Shown here: positions 55,721-64,000 of the stretch, in pieces
Position numbering within the stretch: position 1 is the first letter of the stretch
How the letters are laid out: the number at the start of each line of letters is the position of its first letter
Origin: Dastarcus helophoroides
Taxonomy: Eukaryota; Arthropoda; Insecta; Coleoptera; Bothrideridae
Length of the DNA: 64,000 nucleotides
Reading direction: 5' to 3'
NCBI GenBank assembly: GCA_028583605.1
Contig: CM053336.1
Coordinates: 29,514,137 to 29,578,136 of the forward strand
Translations under genes and position numbers: made by a program
The notes under the pieces: generated by a model
Database searches by the model: none
What the model saw: the letters and a program-made list of their open reading frames with translations, nothing else
Told to the model about the DNA's origin: nothing

Positions 55721-55900
55721 GGTGCGTTTACACTAGACACTTTATTCCCTACATTTCTCTCTGACATAAGTCTCAACTATCCTGAGAGAAGCTATCTCGT
55801 CCCAGCTGTGTAGATAAGTCTAGGATAGCTTTTCTCAGGAGAGCTGACACTTATATCAGATAGAAATATACGGAATAAAGTGTCTAATCTAAACTCACCC
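55721..55900. mobile_element. MITE with long terminal inverted repeats
   Basis: The left end GGTGCGTTTACACTAGACAC, then TTTATTCCCTACATTTCTCT, is mirrored by the right end CGGAATAAAGTGTCTAATCT, AAACTCACCC. The inner parts CTATCCTGAGAGAAGCTATC and GATAGCTTTTCTCAGGAGAG also pair, so almost all 180 bp form one hairpin. The centre is about 55800-55825. No target duplication is obvious and the superfamily is uncertain. It lies just downstream of the THAP exon. Confidence 0.75.
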
Positions 55901-55991
55901 TTAAATATGAAAGTATTATAAAGTTACAAATTTAAAAAAATTCACTGTTGATGATTTTCAAAACTTAGTAACCTGATCTGTCTTTGCTGAT

Positions 55992-56156
55992 TTACAAAAC
56001 AAGAGTTGATTTTTGCCCCATCGAGACCGAAAACAGTGGGGATCTCACCCTATTTACCCACTCAGTGAATAATTCCGGATCATTTTTCGGAAATCTATGC
56101 CTCTTGGCTAATTTATCCAAACAATCCGGAACGCAACAGGCATTTTTTCCAGACAT
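55992..56156 (-). CDS. THAP-type zinc finger protein, N-terminal exon
   Basis: From the ATG at 56156 the frame reads MSGKNACCVPDCLDKLAKRH, then RFPKNDPELFTEWVNRV. The CCVPxC cluster (Cys7, Cys8, Cys12), the HRFPK motif (residues 20-24) and the conserved Trp33 identify the first half of a THAP domain, a C2CH zinc-binding DNA-binding module found in animal transcription regulators and P-element transposase relatives. An acceptor (ATATTTACAG) lies 14 bp upstream of the ATG. Possible donors (TGG|GTAAAT, AGG|GTGAGA) lie inside the frame, after which the reading to the stop at 55992 is probably intron. The second half of the domain (C-x2-H) was not found downstream, so the gene is incomplete in view or a fragment. 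Confidence 0.75.
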   Translation of the reverse strand: MSGKNACCVPDCLDKLAKRHRFPKNDPELFTEWVNRVRSPLFSVSMGQKSTLVL

Positions 56157-56261
56157 TGTATTGAGTTTGCCTGTAAATATTTATTTTGGATTAAACAGTT
56201 TTATTAAAAAAAATTATTTTTACCTACCAAGAATCTAATAAAATGTTTATTAAAATCAAAA

Positions 56262-56520
56262 CTAAATATTTAACACAATTGTTCTACAAAATACTATAAT
56301 ACTAAAAAAAACCACTACTACACTAAAAAAAACACAAAAATTAAACACAAATCCTAACAAAAAACCGTAGAATTCGAAGGAAAATGGCGGAATGGTTTTC
56401 TTTTCTTTATAACAACTTCTTCTTGTCTTGTAAAATGTAAACAAAACAATCAACTGCGCATCAGTAAATGACAACGCCCTTGACAGCAGCGCTTTTGCGT
56501 ACGCCATCGTTTCTAAAAGT
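56262..56520 (-). promoter_or_regulatory. Promoter / 5' exon region of the THAP gene (inferred)
   Basis: Upstream of the THAP exon the sequence becomes richer in G and C. On the minus strand it contains GTCAAGGGCGTTGTCA, GATGCGCAGTTG and CCGCCATTTTCC (a YY1-like motif frequent in promoters and 5' UTRs). A frame opens at 56507 (MAYAKALLSRALSFTDAQLI), but after about 35 residues it becomes hydrophobic low-complexity text, so I treat it as leader sequence and not as a protein. The spacing to the acceptor at 56170 would suit a short first intron. Confidence 0.4.
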
Positions 56521-56576
56521 TATGGTCCCGCGTTTTCTCAGTTAGACAAATCTCTATTTTATTTTATTTATGGGTG

Positions 56577-56675
56577 TAGTGTATTAAATATTGTGACTAT
56601 TTGTCACGAAGTTTGCTGGAGTGTCTCGTTTTTGGACAAACCGTCTGGCATTCATAAAGAGACTTTCAAAATATC
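56577..56675. repeat. Fragment duplicated at 37455-37545
   Basis: TTTGCTGGAGTGTCTCGTTTT, TTGGACAAACCGTCTGGC and ATTCATAAAGAGAC match TTTGCTGGGTGTCTCG..., TCGGACAAATCGCTTCGC and ATTCATAAAGACCG at 37.5 kb. It extends the similarity between the two regions past the THAP gene. Confidence 0.65.
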
Positions 56676-58740
56676 CCCTTTTTAAAATGTTAGCTTTAAA
56701 TTTGCAATTTAAAACGTTAGATTCTACAAACAATTTCAAAATTTTCTGAAAACGAATTTTTAAAAAGTCAAATTTGCAAAAATCCAAACATTCGAGAAAA
56801 ACCCAATATTTTGCAAAAGCGTAGAAAATTTCAAAGTTTGGTAAAAATTTTCGGAAAAGGCGGAAATTTTGAAAAAAGGTCGACAGGTACAAAAACCTGG
56901 AAAAAAGGTCGACAGGTACAAAAACCTGGACAAAAAATCGAAATTCTAATGATGAAAGGTCAAAATTTTCAGAAATAGAATTTTTTTAAAAAATCAAAAT
57001 ATTTTCAGAAAAAGTAAAATTTTTGAAATAAGAATTAAATTAAAAATAAGTCTCTACTTCGAAAAAAGTTCAACATTTAAAGAAAAAGTGGAAAGTTTGA
57101 AAAGAAAGTCGAAGTTTTAACAGAACACATTTCTAAATAATCGAATGTACAAAAAAAAAAAGATAATTTTGAACAAGAATCGAAATATATTGAGAAAAAG
57201 TCGAAATTTGGTGTGAAAGTTTTCAAAAAACTCGAATTTAAAAAAAATAAGAACTTTCCATAATATTAAAGCTTTAGACTATTCTCTGTACCTTCTTTGC
57301 GATATAGAGTCATTTTCATTCATGTTTTATTAGCTTTTTCTTCGCCTATTGCTGCTTCCAGAATTCTAGATTTTCAGTAACCTTCAGTAACCTTGTGTTG
57401 GTCCTATTGTCTTTGATAAGTTGCCAAATTTTCAAATGTTTTAGATGAGTACTTTGTCAGATATCGATCGCGGCGATTCCCGGTGGGACACGCTGTATAT
57501 TGGTGGGGATGATTCAAAAATGGCGAAATTTTGAAAAGAATTGCGATATTTAAGGAAAAAATCGATAATTTGAAAATTCTTTCTAAAAAAGAAAAGCGAA
57601 AATTTTAAAAAAGGCGAAATTTTTAAAAATAAATAACTGTTTTTCAAAAAATTACCAGTTCAAAACAGCCAAAAGTTCCGAAACGAAATTTTGAAAGATA
57701 GACGAATTTTAAAGAAATGTTACGTTTCTCAAAAAGTTGAGATTTTAAAAATGTCGAAACTCACAGAAAGTTAAAAATTTAAATAAAGTCTAGATTTTCG
57801 AATACTCAAAATTTGAAAAAATCGAAATTTATAAAAAAGTTGAAATTTTCAAAAAAGATTCAAAAACTTAAGCAATGTCGAATTTTTCTATTGAAAAGTG
57901 AAGTTTTTAAAAATTTTAAATTTCATAAAAAATCAAAAATTAAAAAAGGGCGACAATTTGAAGATTTTTGAAATTTTCATTAAGCATTACAATTTTGAAA
58001 AAATCAAGCAATTTGAAGAAAATTCGACATTTAAAAAAGCAGAAGAAAAATAATCCGAAATTGAAAAAAAAACGTCGAGAACTGAAAAATCAAGATTTCC
58101 AAAGAAAATTCGAAATTTTTAAAGAAAAATCGAAATTTTTGAAACGTCGTACTATTTTAATTCAAAAAAAAATTGTAATTTCGAAAAAACAAGATTTTAA
58201 AAAAATCGAAATTTTAAAAAATAGTCAAATTTCATAAATATTTTAAATTTTGAAAAAGATGTCAAGATATTTTCAAAAAATAAAATCGAAATTTAAAAAG
58301 TCAATCATTTACAAAAATAACCGCAAAAAATAAATGGCGATATTTTCACAAAATTCAACATTTTTCTTTAAAAGATAACATTTTTACAAAGTTACACATT
58401 AAGAAATAAAATAAAAACCTCGTAAAATAAGCAAATTAAAAAAAAATGTGAACTTTTTTTAAAAAAGCGAATTATTCAAAAAAATATTTACATTTTCATT
58501 AAAAATATTCAACAAAAGTTTGAAAAATGTTGAAGATTTCATAGAAAAATGGTTTTTCAAAAAAGGGAGATTAAAAAAAACTCTGACATTTTCAAAAATA
58601 AAAAGATATTTTCAATAAATGAGAAATTTTGAAACATTATAAAATTTTGAAAATATCAAAATTTTTACAAAATCAAAATTTTGAAAAAGTAGAAAATTTT
58701 AAAAAGTTAAAATAATTGCGAAATTATCAAAGGGAAATTC
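56676..58740 (+). repeat. Degenerate GTCGAAATTT repeat, A-rich orientation
   Basis: The repeat is interrupted by a unique island at about 57290-57530, in which I recognise nothing. At 56880-56930 a perfect 30-bp tandem duplication (AAAAAGGTCGACAGGTAC/AAAAACCTGG) is visible. No gene is supported. Confidence 0.55.
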
Positions 58741-58781
58741 TAATTTTCTTAAAAAAATTTAAATACAGAACAGGAGGGTAC

Positions 58782-58934
58782 AAGGTTTTGGTGGAACGGA
58801 CTGGTCCTTGGTTGTCTTCAAAAATTGAAATACAAAACTTTCCACTGAAACCAAGAAAAATTAAGAAACACAACAAACCTTGCTCTAACGCGTTTCGACA
58901 GCCAAGCTGTCATCTTCATGAGTATCTCTCTGAA
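58782..58934 (+). mobile_element. FB1 foldback, complete left half
   Basis: It starts with the outer end TTTTGGTGGAACGGACTGGTC, then CTTGGTTGTCTTCAAAAATT, GAAATACAAAACTTTCCAC, CTGAAACCAAGAAAAATT, CCTTGCTCTAACGCG, TTTCGACAGCCAAGCTGTC and ATCTTCATGAGTATCTCTCT. The right half is found in the correct orientation about 400 bp further on. The outside flank AGGGTACAAGGT is the reverse complement of the flank of the copy at 33.7-33.9 kb. Confidence 0.75.
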
Positions 58935-60500
58935 TTTTTAAAATATTCTAAATTTTCTAAAAATATCGAATTTTGAAAAACATATTTCGAAATTTGTTAT
59001 TAACTGAAGTTTTCAAAAATGTCAGATTTTATAAAGTCGAAAATTTTAAAAAGGAAACAAATTATGGAGATTTTTGAAAATTCTATTTGATTGATTTTAT
59101 TGAAGAAAATAGTAATTGGGAAAAAAAGCGACATTAAAAAAAAGTAGGACCTTTTAAACGTCTAAATTTTAAAAAATAATTCAAAATTTCGAAAAGGGTG
59201 AGACATTGAAAAAAGGATCGAGAATTGAACAAAACTATTTTTCAACAAAAAATCGAATTTGTGAAAAGTCGCACTATTTTAATTAAAAATAAATAAATAA
59301 AGAGAAGTTTGGAAAAGACAAGATTAAAAAAAATCGAAGATGATAGCTTGGCTGTTGAAACGCGTTAGAGCAACCTTTGTTGTGTTTTTTAATCTTTCCT
59401 GGTTTTGGGGGACAATTTTTAAAAAAAGGTTAAATGGTTCAAAAATAGATTTGAAAAAAATGTGAAGATGTTTTCAAAAAATAAAATTGAAATATAATCT
59501 CAAAATTAAAAAAAAATGGTGAAATTTTAAAAATATTCGAAATTTTTTTTAACAAATAAAATTTTTAGACAGTTAAGAATTTTCAAAAAAATAGAAATAT
59601 TCAAAAATAAGCTAATTTTAAAAAATGTCGAAGATTTTTAATAAACGAATTTTTTTAAAAAAATTCAGATTTTTAAAAAACTTGAAATTTCGACAGTCGA
59701 AATTTTGAAAAATGTTGAAATTTTCATAGAAAATTAAAATTTTCAAAAAAAATAGTTTTAAGGGAAATTTTAAAAAACTCTAACGTTTTCAAAAAGTCAA
59801 TTGTTTCAATAAAGGCAAAATTTTGAAAAATATCATATTTTGAAAAGATCGAAATTTTCAAAAAATTGATATTTTGAAACAGTCGAAAATTCGAAAATTT
59901 CAAAATATTCAAAAAAAACAAATATTTAAAATAATTGCGAAATTTTCAAAAGGAAATTCCAATTATTTCACAAAAGGTAATTTCCAATTACAAATTTTCT
60001 AAAAAAAAGAAAACTTGGAAAACAAGACGAATTTTTAAGAAAATGTTCAATTTTTTTATAAAAGAATCGATTTTTTCAAGATGCGCAATTTTCAGAAACA
60101 AATTAAAATTGTGTATAGAGGTCACATTTTGGAAAATTGCGAAAGATTAATAAAAAGTTAAAATAAAAAAACTTCAACAAAAAAATTGAAATTTTCAAAA
60201 GGGATTAAATTTTTCGAGAAATTTTAAAAGTCGAATGTTGGCGAAAAAGTAAAAATTTGGCGAAAAAACAGTTACTTTTGAAAAGCTAGAAAATTCGCAA
60301 AAAACATTTTGAAAAATTTAAGATTCTCGGAAAAACTAAACTTTTTAAAAAGTAAAGAGCTTTAAAAAATTGAAAATGGAAAAAAAGCGAGTCACCATTT
60401 TCAAAAAAGTCAATATTTCCAAATAATTTTAAAGTTTCGAAAGGAAGGTCAAAATTTCAAGCAAAGACGAAGTCCTGCTCGAAATTTTGAAAGAGTCAAA
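58935..60500 (+). repeat. Degenerate GTCGAAATTT repeat, A-rich orientation
   Basis: Imperfect units fill the interval between and after the two FB1 halves. No gene is supported. Confidence 0.6.
59335..59419 (+). mobile_element. FB1 foldback, right half fragment
   Basis: GAAGATGATAGCTTGGCTG, TTGAAACGCGTTAGAGC, AACCTTTGTTGTGTTTTTTA and GGTTTTGGGGGACAA. With 58782-58934 it may form one palindrome split by about 400 bp of degenerate repeat. Confidence 0.7.
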
Positions 60501-60504
60501 ATGT

Positions 60505-60770
60505 CTATATTTAATGTATAGGGAATGTTGGTCCTTCATTTTGGCTTTTACTAACTCGATGGTTCTTCCAACTTCCACTTCTGAGTCCATAGGAGTTACA
60601 ACTTAAAATTCAAAAGAAATATTTATTGAAAAATTGCTTACATTATATAACATATGAGTTTTTCTCATAGGTATAGGAAAGGTGATCTCTCCACCGTGTC
60701 TTGCTTCTTTTACCATCTAAATTCTCCCACCGTGGTGCGCACAGGCGCGGGCCAACCTTAACTTTACAGT
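60505..60770 (-). other. Possible coding fragments of an unidentified gene
   Basis: The composition is distinctly less AT-rich than its surroundings. On the minus strand one frame reads MVKEARHGGEITFPIPMRKT, then HMLYN, up to a GTAAGC donor-like site (about 60635). A second reads VTPMDSEVEVGRTIELVKAK, then MKDQHSLYIKYR, about 40 bp further on. The putative intron is very short and the simple AG choices do not join the two frames, so either a frame-shifting change or a wrong model is involved. Upstream (60720-60765) is GC-rich. I do not recognise the protein; it could be a gene relic or part of a transposon. Confidence 0.3.
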
Positions 60771-60965
60771 TCAAATAATTCGAAATTTTCAATAGCGTTC
60801 AGATTTTTTTTAAATGAGAAAATTATCAAAAGATTTAATTTTTCAAAAAAAAAGGATTTTTTAAAATCGATAAATACGGTCAAAGTTAGAAAAGTCGAAT
60901 TTTCAGGAAAAAGTCCAATTTTGAAAAAAGTCAGAATTGTTAAAAAAATTGTTAACTGAGTAAAA

Positions 60966-61019
60966 TTTTGGTGGAACGGACTAGTCCTTGGTTATCTTCA
61001 AAAATTTAAATACAAAACT
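60966..61019 (+). mobile_element. FB1 foldback, outer end fragment
   Basis: TTTTGGTGGAACGGACTAGTC, CTTGGTTATCTTCAAAAATT and TAAATACAAAACTC. The copy stops before the CCCTGAAACC part. Confidence 0.7.
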
Positions 61020-61590
61020 CGCAAATATTTGAAGAAATAAATTTAAATTGACAAAAAAAATCAAGATTTTGAAAGATGAAAACTTAAACCTTCAATTTTT
61101 TCAAAAAGTCGAAACTGAAAGTAAGAATTTTTAATTAATTGGAAACTTTCAAAAAACATAAAATATTTCTAAATAAATGAGATTTTTCAAAAAAGTTGAA
61201 ATGATATAATTTCGAAAATTTTGATGTTTTAAAAATGTTGAACTTTGTACAAAAACTTCATCAAATAATAAAAATGTTGGAGAAAGGTTGAAGTTTTGAA
61301 AAGTTCAAACTAGAAAAAAAGTCACAAAAAATCAGAACTTTTAAGACAAAAGCATAAAAATTATCAAAAAAAAAAGTCGAAATTCACAAAAAAAGTGAAT
61401 ATTTCGAGAAAAATCGAATCTTGGAAAAAAGAGGGATACATTTTTAAATATTCAAAATTATGATAAAAAAAGGAATTAAAAAAAATGAAATTCCTTCTCC
61501 CCTCCCCAGCAAAATGTAAAATCTTATAAAAAAAATCTAAGTGTTTTAAAACAGTCAGGGCTCGGTTTTCTCTAAGAAAAGGGATAATGC
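61020..61590 (+). repeat. Degenerate GAAATTT repeat
   Basis: An A-rich block of the same degenerate repeat continues to about 61490, then a short transition runs to the LINE remnant. No gene is supported. Confidence 0.55.
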
Positions 61591-61599
61591 AACAAGTAC

Positions 61600-62260
61600 G
61601 TTTGTTGGACTAATCCTTCCAATGGGATCTAATCTATTTATCCTAGGAGTGAATCCGAGCATTAACTTCTCTTGGGACGATCATGTGGGCACCTATTGCC
61701 AAATCTGCCTCTTAGAAGCCTAGGCTTTCTTTTTAGAGCTAAAAAATACTTCACAATCTCATCAGCTATTCACACTATACAAAGCCCAAGTTAGGCCAAA
61801 ACTAGAGTACTGTTCTCATGATTGGAGTTCGGCCCCAAAGCACACTTTAGCTCTTTTGGATTCAATTCAAAAAGAGCGATTCGCCTAACTGATGACAAGA
61901 GTTTGACCGATCCTCTCAAAACACTAGAGCACAGGCGTATGGTTGGTGACTTGTCTCTTTCCTACAAGTACTAGAATGGAAGATGCTCGCAGGAACTAAT
62001 AGGATTGATCCCCCCAAGGGCAAAATTCTTGAGGCATACAAGACAGTCGGAGACAGCAAATTCCTGTGCGGTCCAGCCTAACACAGTGGGGATTTCTGTC
62101 TACAGAGACTCTTTTTTCTATAGAATTTCCAAACTATGGGACGCGTTGCCGAAAGGAGTTTTCCCCAAAAATTAAAACCTATCCTTGTTTAGGAAGGCGG
62201 TTCATCGCCGTCTATCCCTGTTTCCTCATCTTACTTGCAGTGATTTGAAGGCATAATGGG
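61600..62260 (+). pseudogene. Non-LTR retrotransposon (LINE) reverse-transcriptase C-terminal remnant
   Basis: The conceptual translation contains LGVNPSINFSWDDHV, then LFTLYKAQVRPKLEYCSHDW (61766-61825), LLDSIQK, and in another frame SFFYRISKLWDALPKGVFP (about 62110-62166). These correspond to the thumb and C-terminal region of Jockey/CR1/I-like ORF2 proteins (LGV...LSW, Y.A.VRP.LEYCS, the QKR motif and SFFxRxxxLWNxLP). Stops and frameshifts are frequent, so it is dead and truncated at the 5' side. Enzymes of this kind make LINE-type insertions, but this copy cannot be active. Confidence 0.8.
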
Positions 62261-62402
62261 GTTACCCTTTGCGACTGGATTAAACTTTACAAAAAAAGTC
62301 GGAATTATAAAAAAATTCAATTTTAGAAAAAACAAATTCTAAAATGTCGACATTCTATAAAAAAGCTAGTAATCTTCGTTATCGCTGAAAAATCATACTC
62401 AC

Positions 62403-62649
62403 CGATGGGATTTATGACCAAAAGTTAGGTTGGCAAGTACATAACTGTCCAAAAGGGTATCAGTCTATTTGGTAGAATGAACATTCAGCAAAAAATGCAA
62501 ATTCAATTTAGAAATAGGACCAAAAGATCTTCCCTTATCCAATGTGTCATCAGCATTTGGGTCATCACCTCCTTGCCTTTATGTAGTCAATCCCCAAGAG
62601 GATCGTTCATCGCCATCGCTAAGCTCAACCACTTGATGATTTTTTACCC
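62403..62649 (-). pseudogene. Exon-like block, sub-type B, second copy
   Basis: The acceptor (GATTAATTTTAG) and donor (GTGAGTATG) frame a 247-bp block, the same length as at 33307-33553. One frame carries long readable pieces such as GGDDPNADDTLDKGRSFGP, then ISKLNLHFLLNVHSTK, broken by three stops. The family is not recognised. Confidence 0.45.
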
Positions 62650-63311
62650 CTAAAATTAATCATTATCTAAATCAATGGAATGAAGAAGTTGAAAGTATGG
62701 CAAACATTATGTGAACGTTCACCATTGGAGGTTGACCATCATATAATTAATGTTAGTTAGAATTTTAACCAATAAAAGAGTTACTTTACTATCCTGCACC
62801 CTACCAAAGTGTTGTTTGTTCATTTTCTTGTCAATTGCCCAGCTTTTGTCTTGTCTTTGTTATTTTCGAATAATAAAGTTCGATTTTGGTTTGAAAATTT
62901 GTAGAAAAAATTCATCTATTTTCAAATATTAAAATGTTAATGCTTAAGTTCCATGTTTTAGGGAAAAAAACTTGCAATCTCGGAAGGAACCCAAAGTTTA
63001 TAAAAATACATTTTAAGAATTAATTTCTCCGAAGAAAAACTAGCTATTTATAAAGAGATATTATAAAATTTTGAGTTTAAACATGATAAAATTTGGAATG
63101 GTCAATATTTTAATCAGGCATTCAAAATTTAGTAAAATTCGAGACTTCAATAATAGTCGAAATTCTATTGCAAAATTTTCATTTTGATTTAAAACTTGTG
63201 AATTTTAAAAATATCCCAAGTTTGAGCAATTCTGGAAAATCGACCTTTTAAAATTTCTAGAAAAAGTTAGTTTTGATAGATTTTAATACATTTGATAAAA
63301 ACCAAACTTAC

Positions 63312-63508
63312 CGTCGAGATTTTTTCGAACAACTAAGTTCACAAGTAGGTACCCTAAACAGACCCTAATGACATGTCATCCACCAGGAGAATGAGATGTC
63401 ATCCAGCAGGATGACGACGCAGAAAAAATCACGACTTTGCCTCATTGACATAGGATATCCTCCATCCACATCACTCGGCTCATATACGGGCATGACAATT
63501 TCTTGATC
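63312..63508 (-). pseudogene. Exon-like block, sub-type A, third copy with internal deletion
   Basis: Acceptor (GATTGATTTTAG) and donor (GGTAAGTTTGG) are retained. The frame starts DQEIVMPVYEPSDVDGGYPM, clearly parallel to the other A copies, then jumps to SRDFFCVVILLDDISF, so about 90 bp are deleted. A duplicated phrase (GACATGTCATCCACC / GATGTCATCCAGC) follows. Confidence 0.45.
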
Positions 63509-63588
63509 CTAAAATCAATCAAATTTTTTACAATAGCGAATATAAAAATCCCTAAAAGCTGAGGGGAAAATACATAATTGCTTAATTT

Positions 63589-63820
63589 TGGTTATCTTCA
63601 AAAATGGAAATACAAATCTTGTCCCCTGAAACCAAGAAAGAAGAAACCAAAAAAGAGAGATACTCTCTGAAGAGTATCTTTCTGAAGATGATAGTTTGGC
63701 TATCGAAACGCGTTAGAGCAACCTTTGTTGTGTTTTGTAAGCTTTCTTGGTGTCATGGGACAAATTTGTATTTTAATTTTTGAAGATAACCAAAGACCAG
63801 TCCGTTCCACCAAAAAAAAA
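63589..63820. mobile_element. FB1 foldback, nearly full-length
   Basis: The left half GGTTATCTTCAAAAATGGAA, CTTGTCCCCTGAAACCAAG is shortened. The right half is complete: TCTGAAGATGATAGTTTGG, CTATCGAAACGCGTTAGAGC, AACCTTTGTTGTGTTTTG, GATAACCAAAGACCAGTCC, GTTCCACC plus an A-run. It contains the best hammerhead-like core of the family (63678-63718). Confidence 0.8.
63678..63718 (+). ncRNA. Hammerhead-like motif of the FB1 family
   Basis: CTGAAGA (CUGANGA, 63682-63688) is followed by a 6-bp stem GATAGT-TTG-GCTATC, then GAAA (63705-63708), the self-complementary ACGCGT as helix III, and a possible UU cleavage position before AGAG, which can pair with the CTTT before the core. One extra U sits between the core and stem II and helix I is only 4 bp, so activity is doubtful. 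Confidence 0.4.
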
Positions 63821-64000
63821 ATCAAGTAGTTTAACTCTTTTTACAAATCTTCTAGTTTAAATTTAATAATTATATATTCTTTTGTGAATATTTTCGCTTT
63901 AAAATCAAAATATTCGGGAAAGTCGAACATTTGCAAAAAAGTCTAAATTTTGCGAAAGAAATTCCAAGGAAAAAATTTAAATTTTTTTAAAGAAAATTAT
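63821..64000. other. AT-rich tail of the window
   Basis: AT-rich DNA grades into the degenerate GTCGAAATTT repeat from about 63900. The window ends inside it. Confidence 0.5.

Larger units (their letters stand above)
62350..63580. repeat. Paralogous segment, copy III (matches 33.2-34.34 and 36.69-37.1 kb)
   Basis: It runs from the exon-like block B through AAATCAATGGAATGAAGAAG, TTTCAAATATTAAAATGTTAA and GATTTTAATACATTTGATAA to exon-like block A and TACATAATTGCTTAATTTTG. It lacks both the FB1 insertion and the 2.3-kb hAT-like insertion of copy I, and so shows the pre-insertion structure: blocks A and B only about 660 bp apart. Confidence 0.8.

Noticed and set aside
56262..56507. 81-codon minus-strand frame starting MAYAKALLSRALSF
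   Set aside because: After the first part it turns into hydrophobic low-complexity sequence from a T-rich stretch. It is more likely leader and intron of the THAP gene.
1..64000. tRNA and rRNA genes
   Set aside because: Reading both strands I found no convincing B-box (GGTTCGANTCC) with a matching A-box and acceptor stem, and no conserved rRNA segments.

Overview
This is a repeat-dominated, AT-rich window from an animal genome. An insect or other arthropod is most likely: there are spliced fragments resembling animal genes, hAT- and pogo-like terminal motifs, solo LTRs, a LINE relic and Penelope/retrozyme-type hammerhead ribozymes. I see no bacterial operon, rRNA, tRNA or CRISPR array. Real protein-coding content is very small. 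The two pieces I trust most are both on the minus strand. One is a 249-bp phase-0 exon of a formin FH2 domain (Daam-like, 42573-42821). The other is the N-terminal exon of a THAP zinc-finger protein (55992-56156), with a promoter-like island upstream. The long repeat-filled stretches around the formin exon are therefore probably introns of a large gene, or intergenic DNA.

Layout: a 102-bp AT-rich tandem repeat (1-356) and mixed sequence with decayed ribozyme-element copies (1271-1940). A strand-asymmetric polypurine tract follows (3940-8375), then a foldback element (8756-9430) and a 19-copy satellite of about 162 bp (9789-12898). An array of about 490-bp units occupies 17280-20650. Much of the rest is a degenerate short repeat built on GTCGAAATTT + A-run, which switches strand in blocks of one to several kb.

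Three related segments share a backbone: 33.2-37.5 kb, 48.3-54.1 kb and 62.35-63.6 kb. They contain five exon-like blocks of two sub-types with conserved splice borders and decayed reading frames. These paralogous segments serve as natural empty-site controls for later insertions.

The most interesting system is a set of hammerhead-ribozyme elements. A 1,020-bp insertion (48449-49468, 13-bp target duplication) is made of head-to-head copies of a 377-379-bp unit and carries three intact type I hammerheads. A second, unrelated palindromic insertion (54308-55340, 12-bp direct repeats, A-tract at one end) carries two perfect hammerheads facing each other. A third hammerhead with one mutated core base lies at 37769-37811. 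A dispersed foldback family (at least ten pieces) carries a CTGAAGA...GAAA hammerhead-like motif. Together they look like retrozymes or Penelope-like-element derivatives that mobilise as inverted copies. No reverse transcriptase that could drive them lies in the window, apart from a dead LINE fragment.
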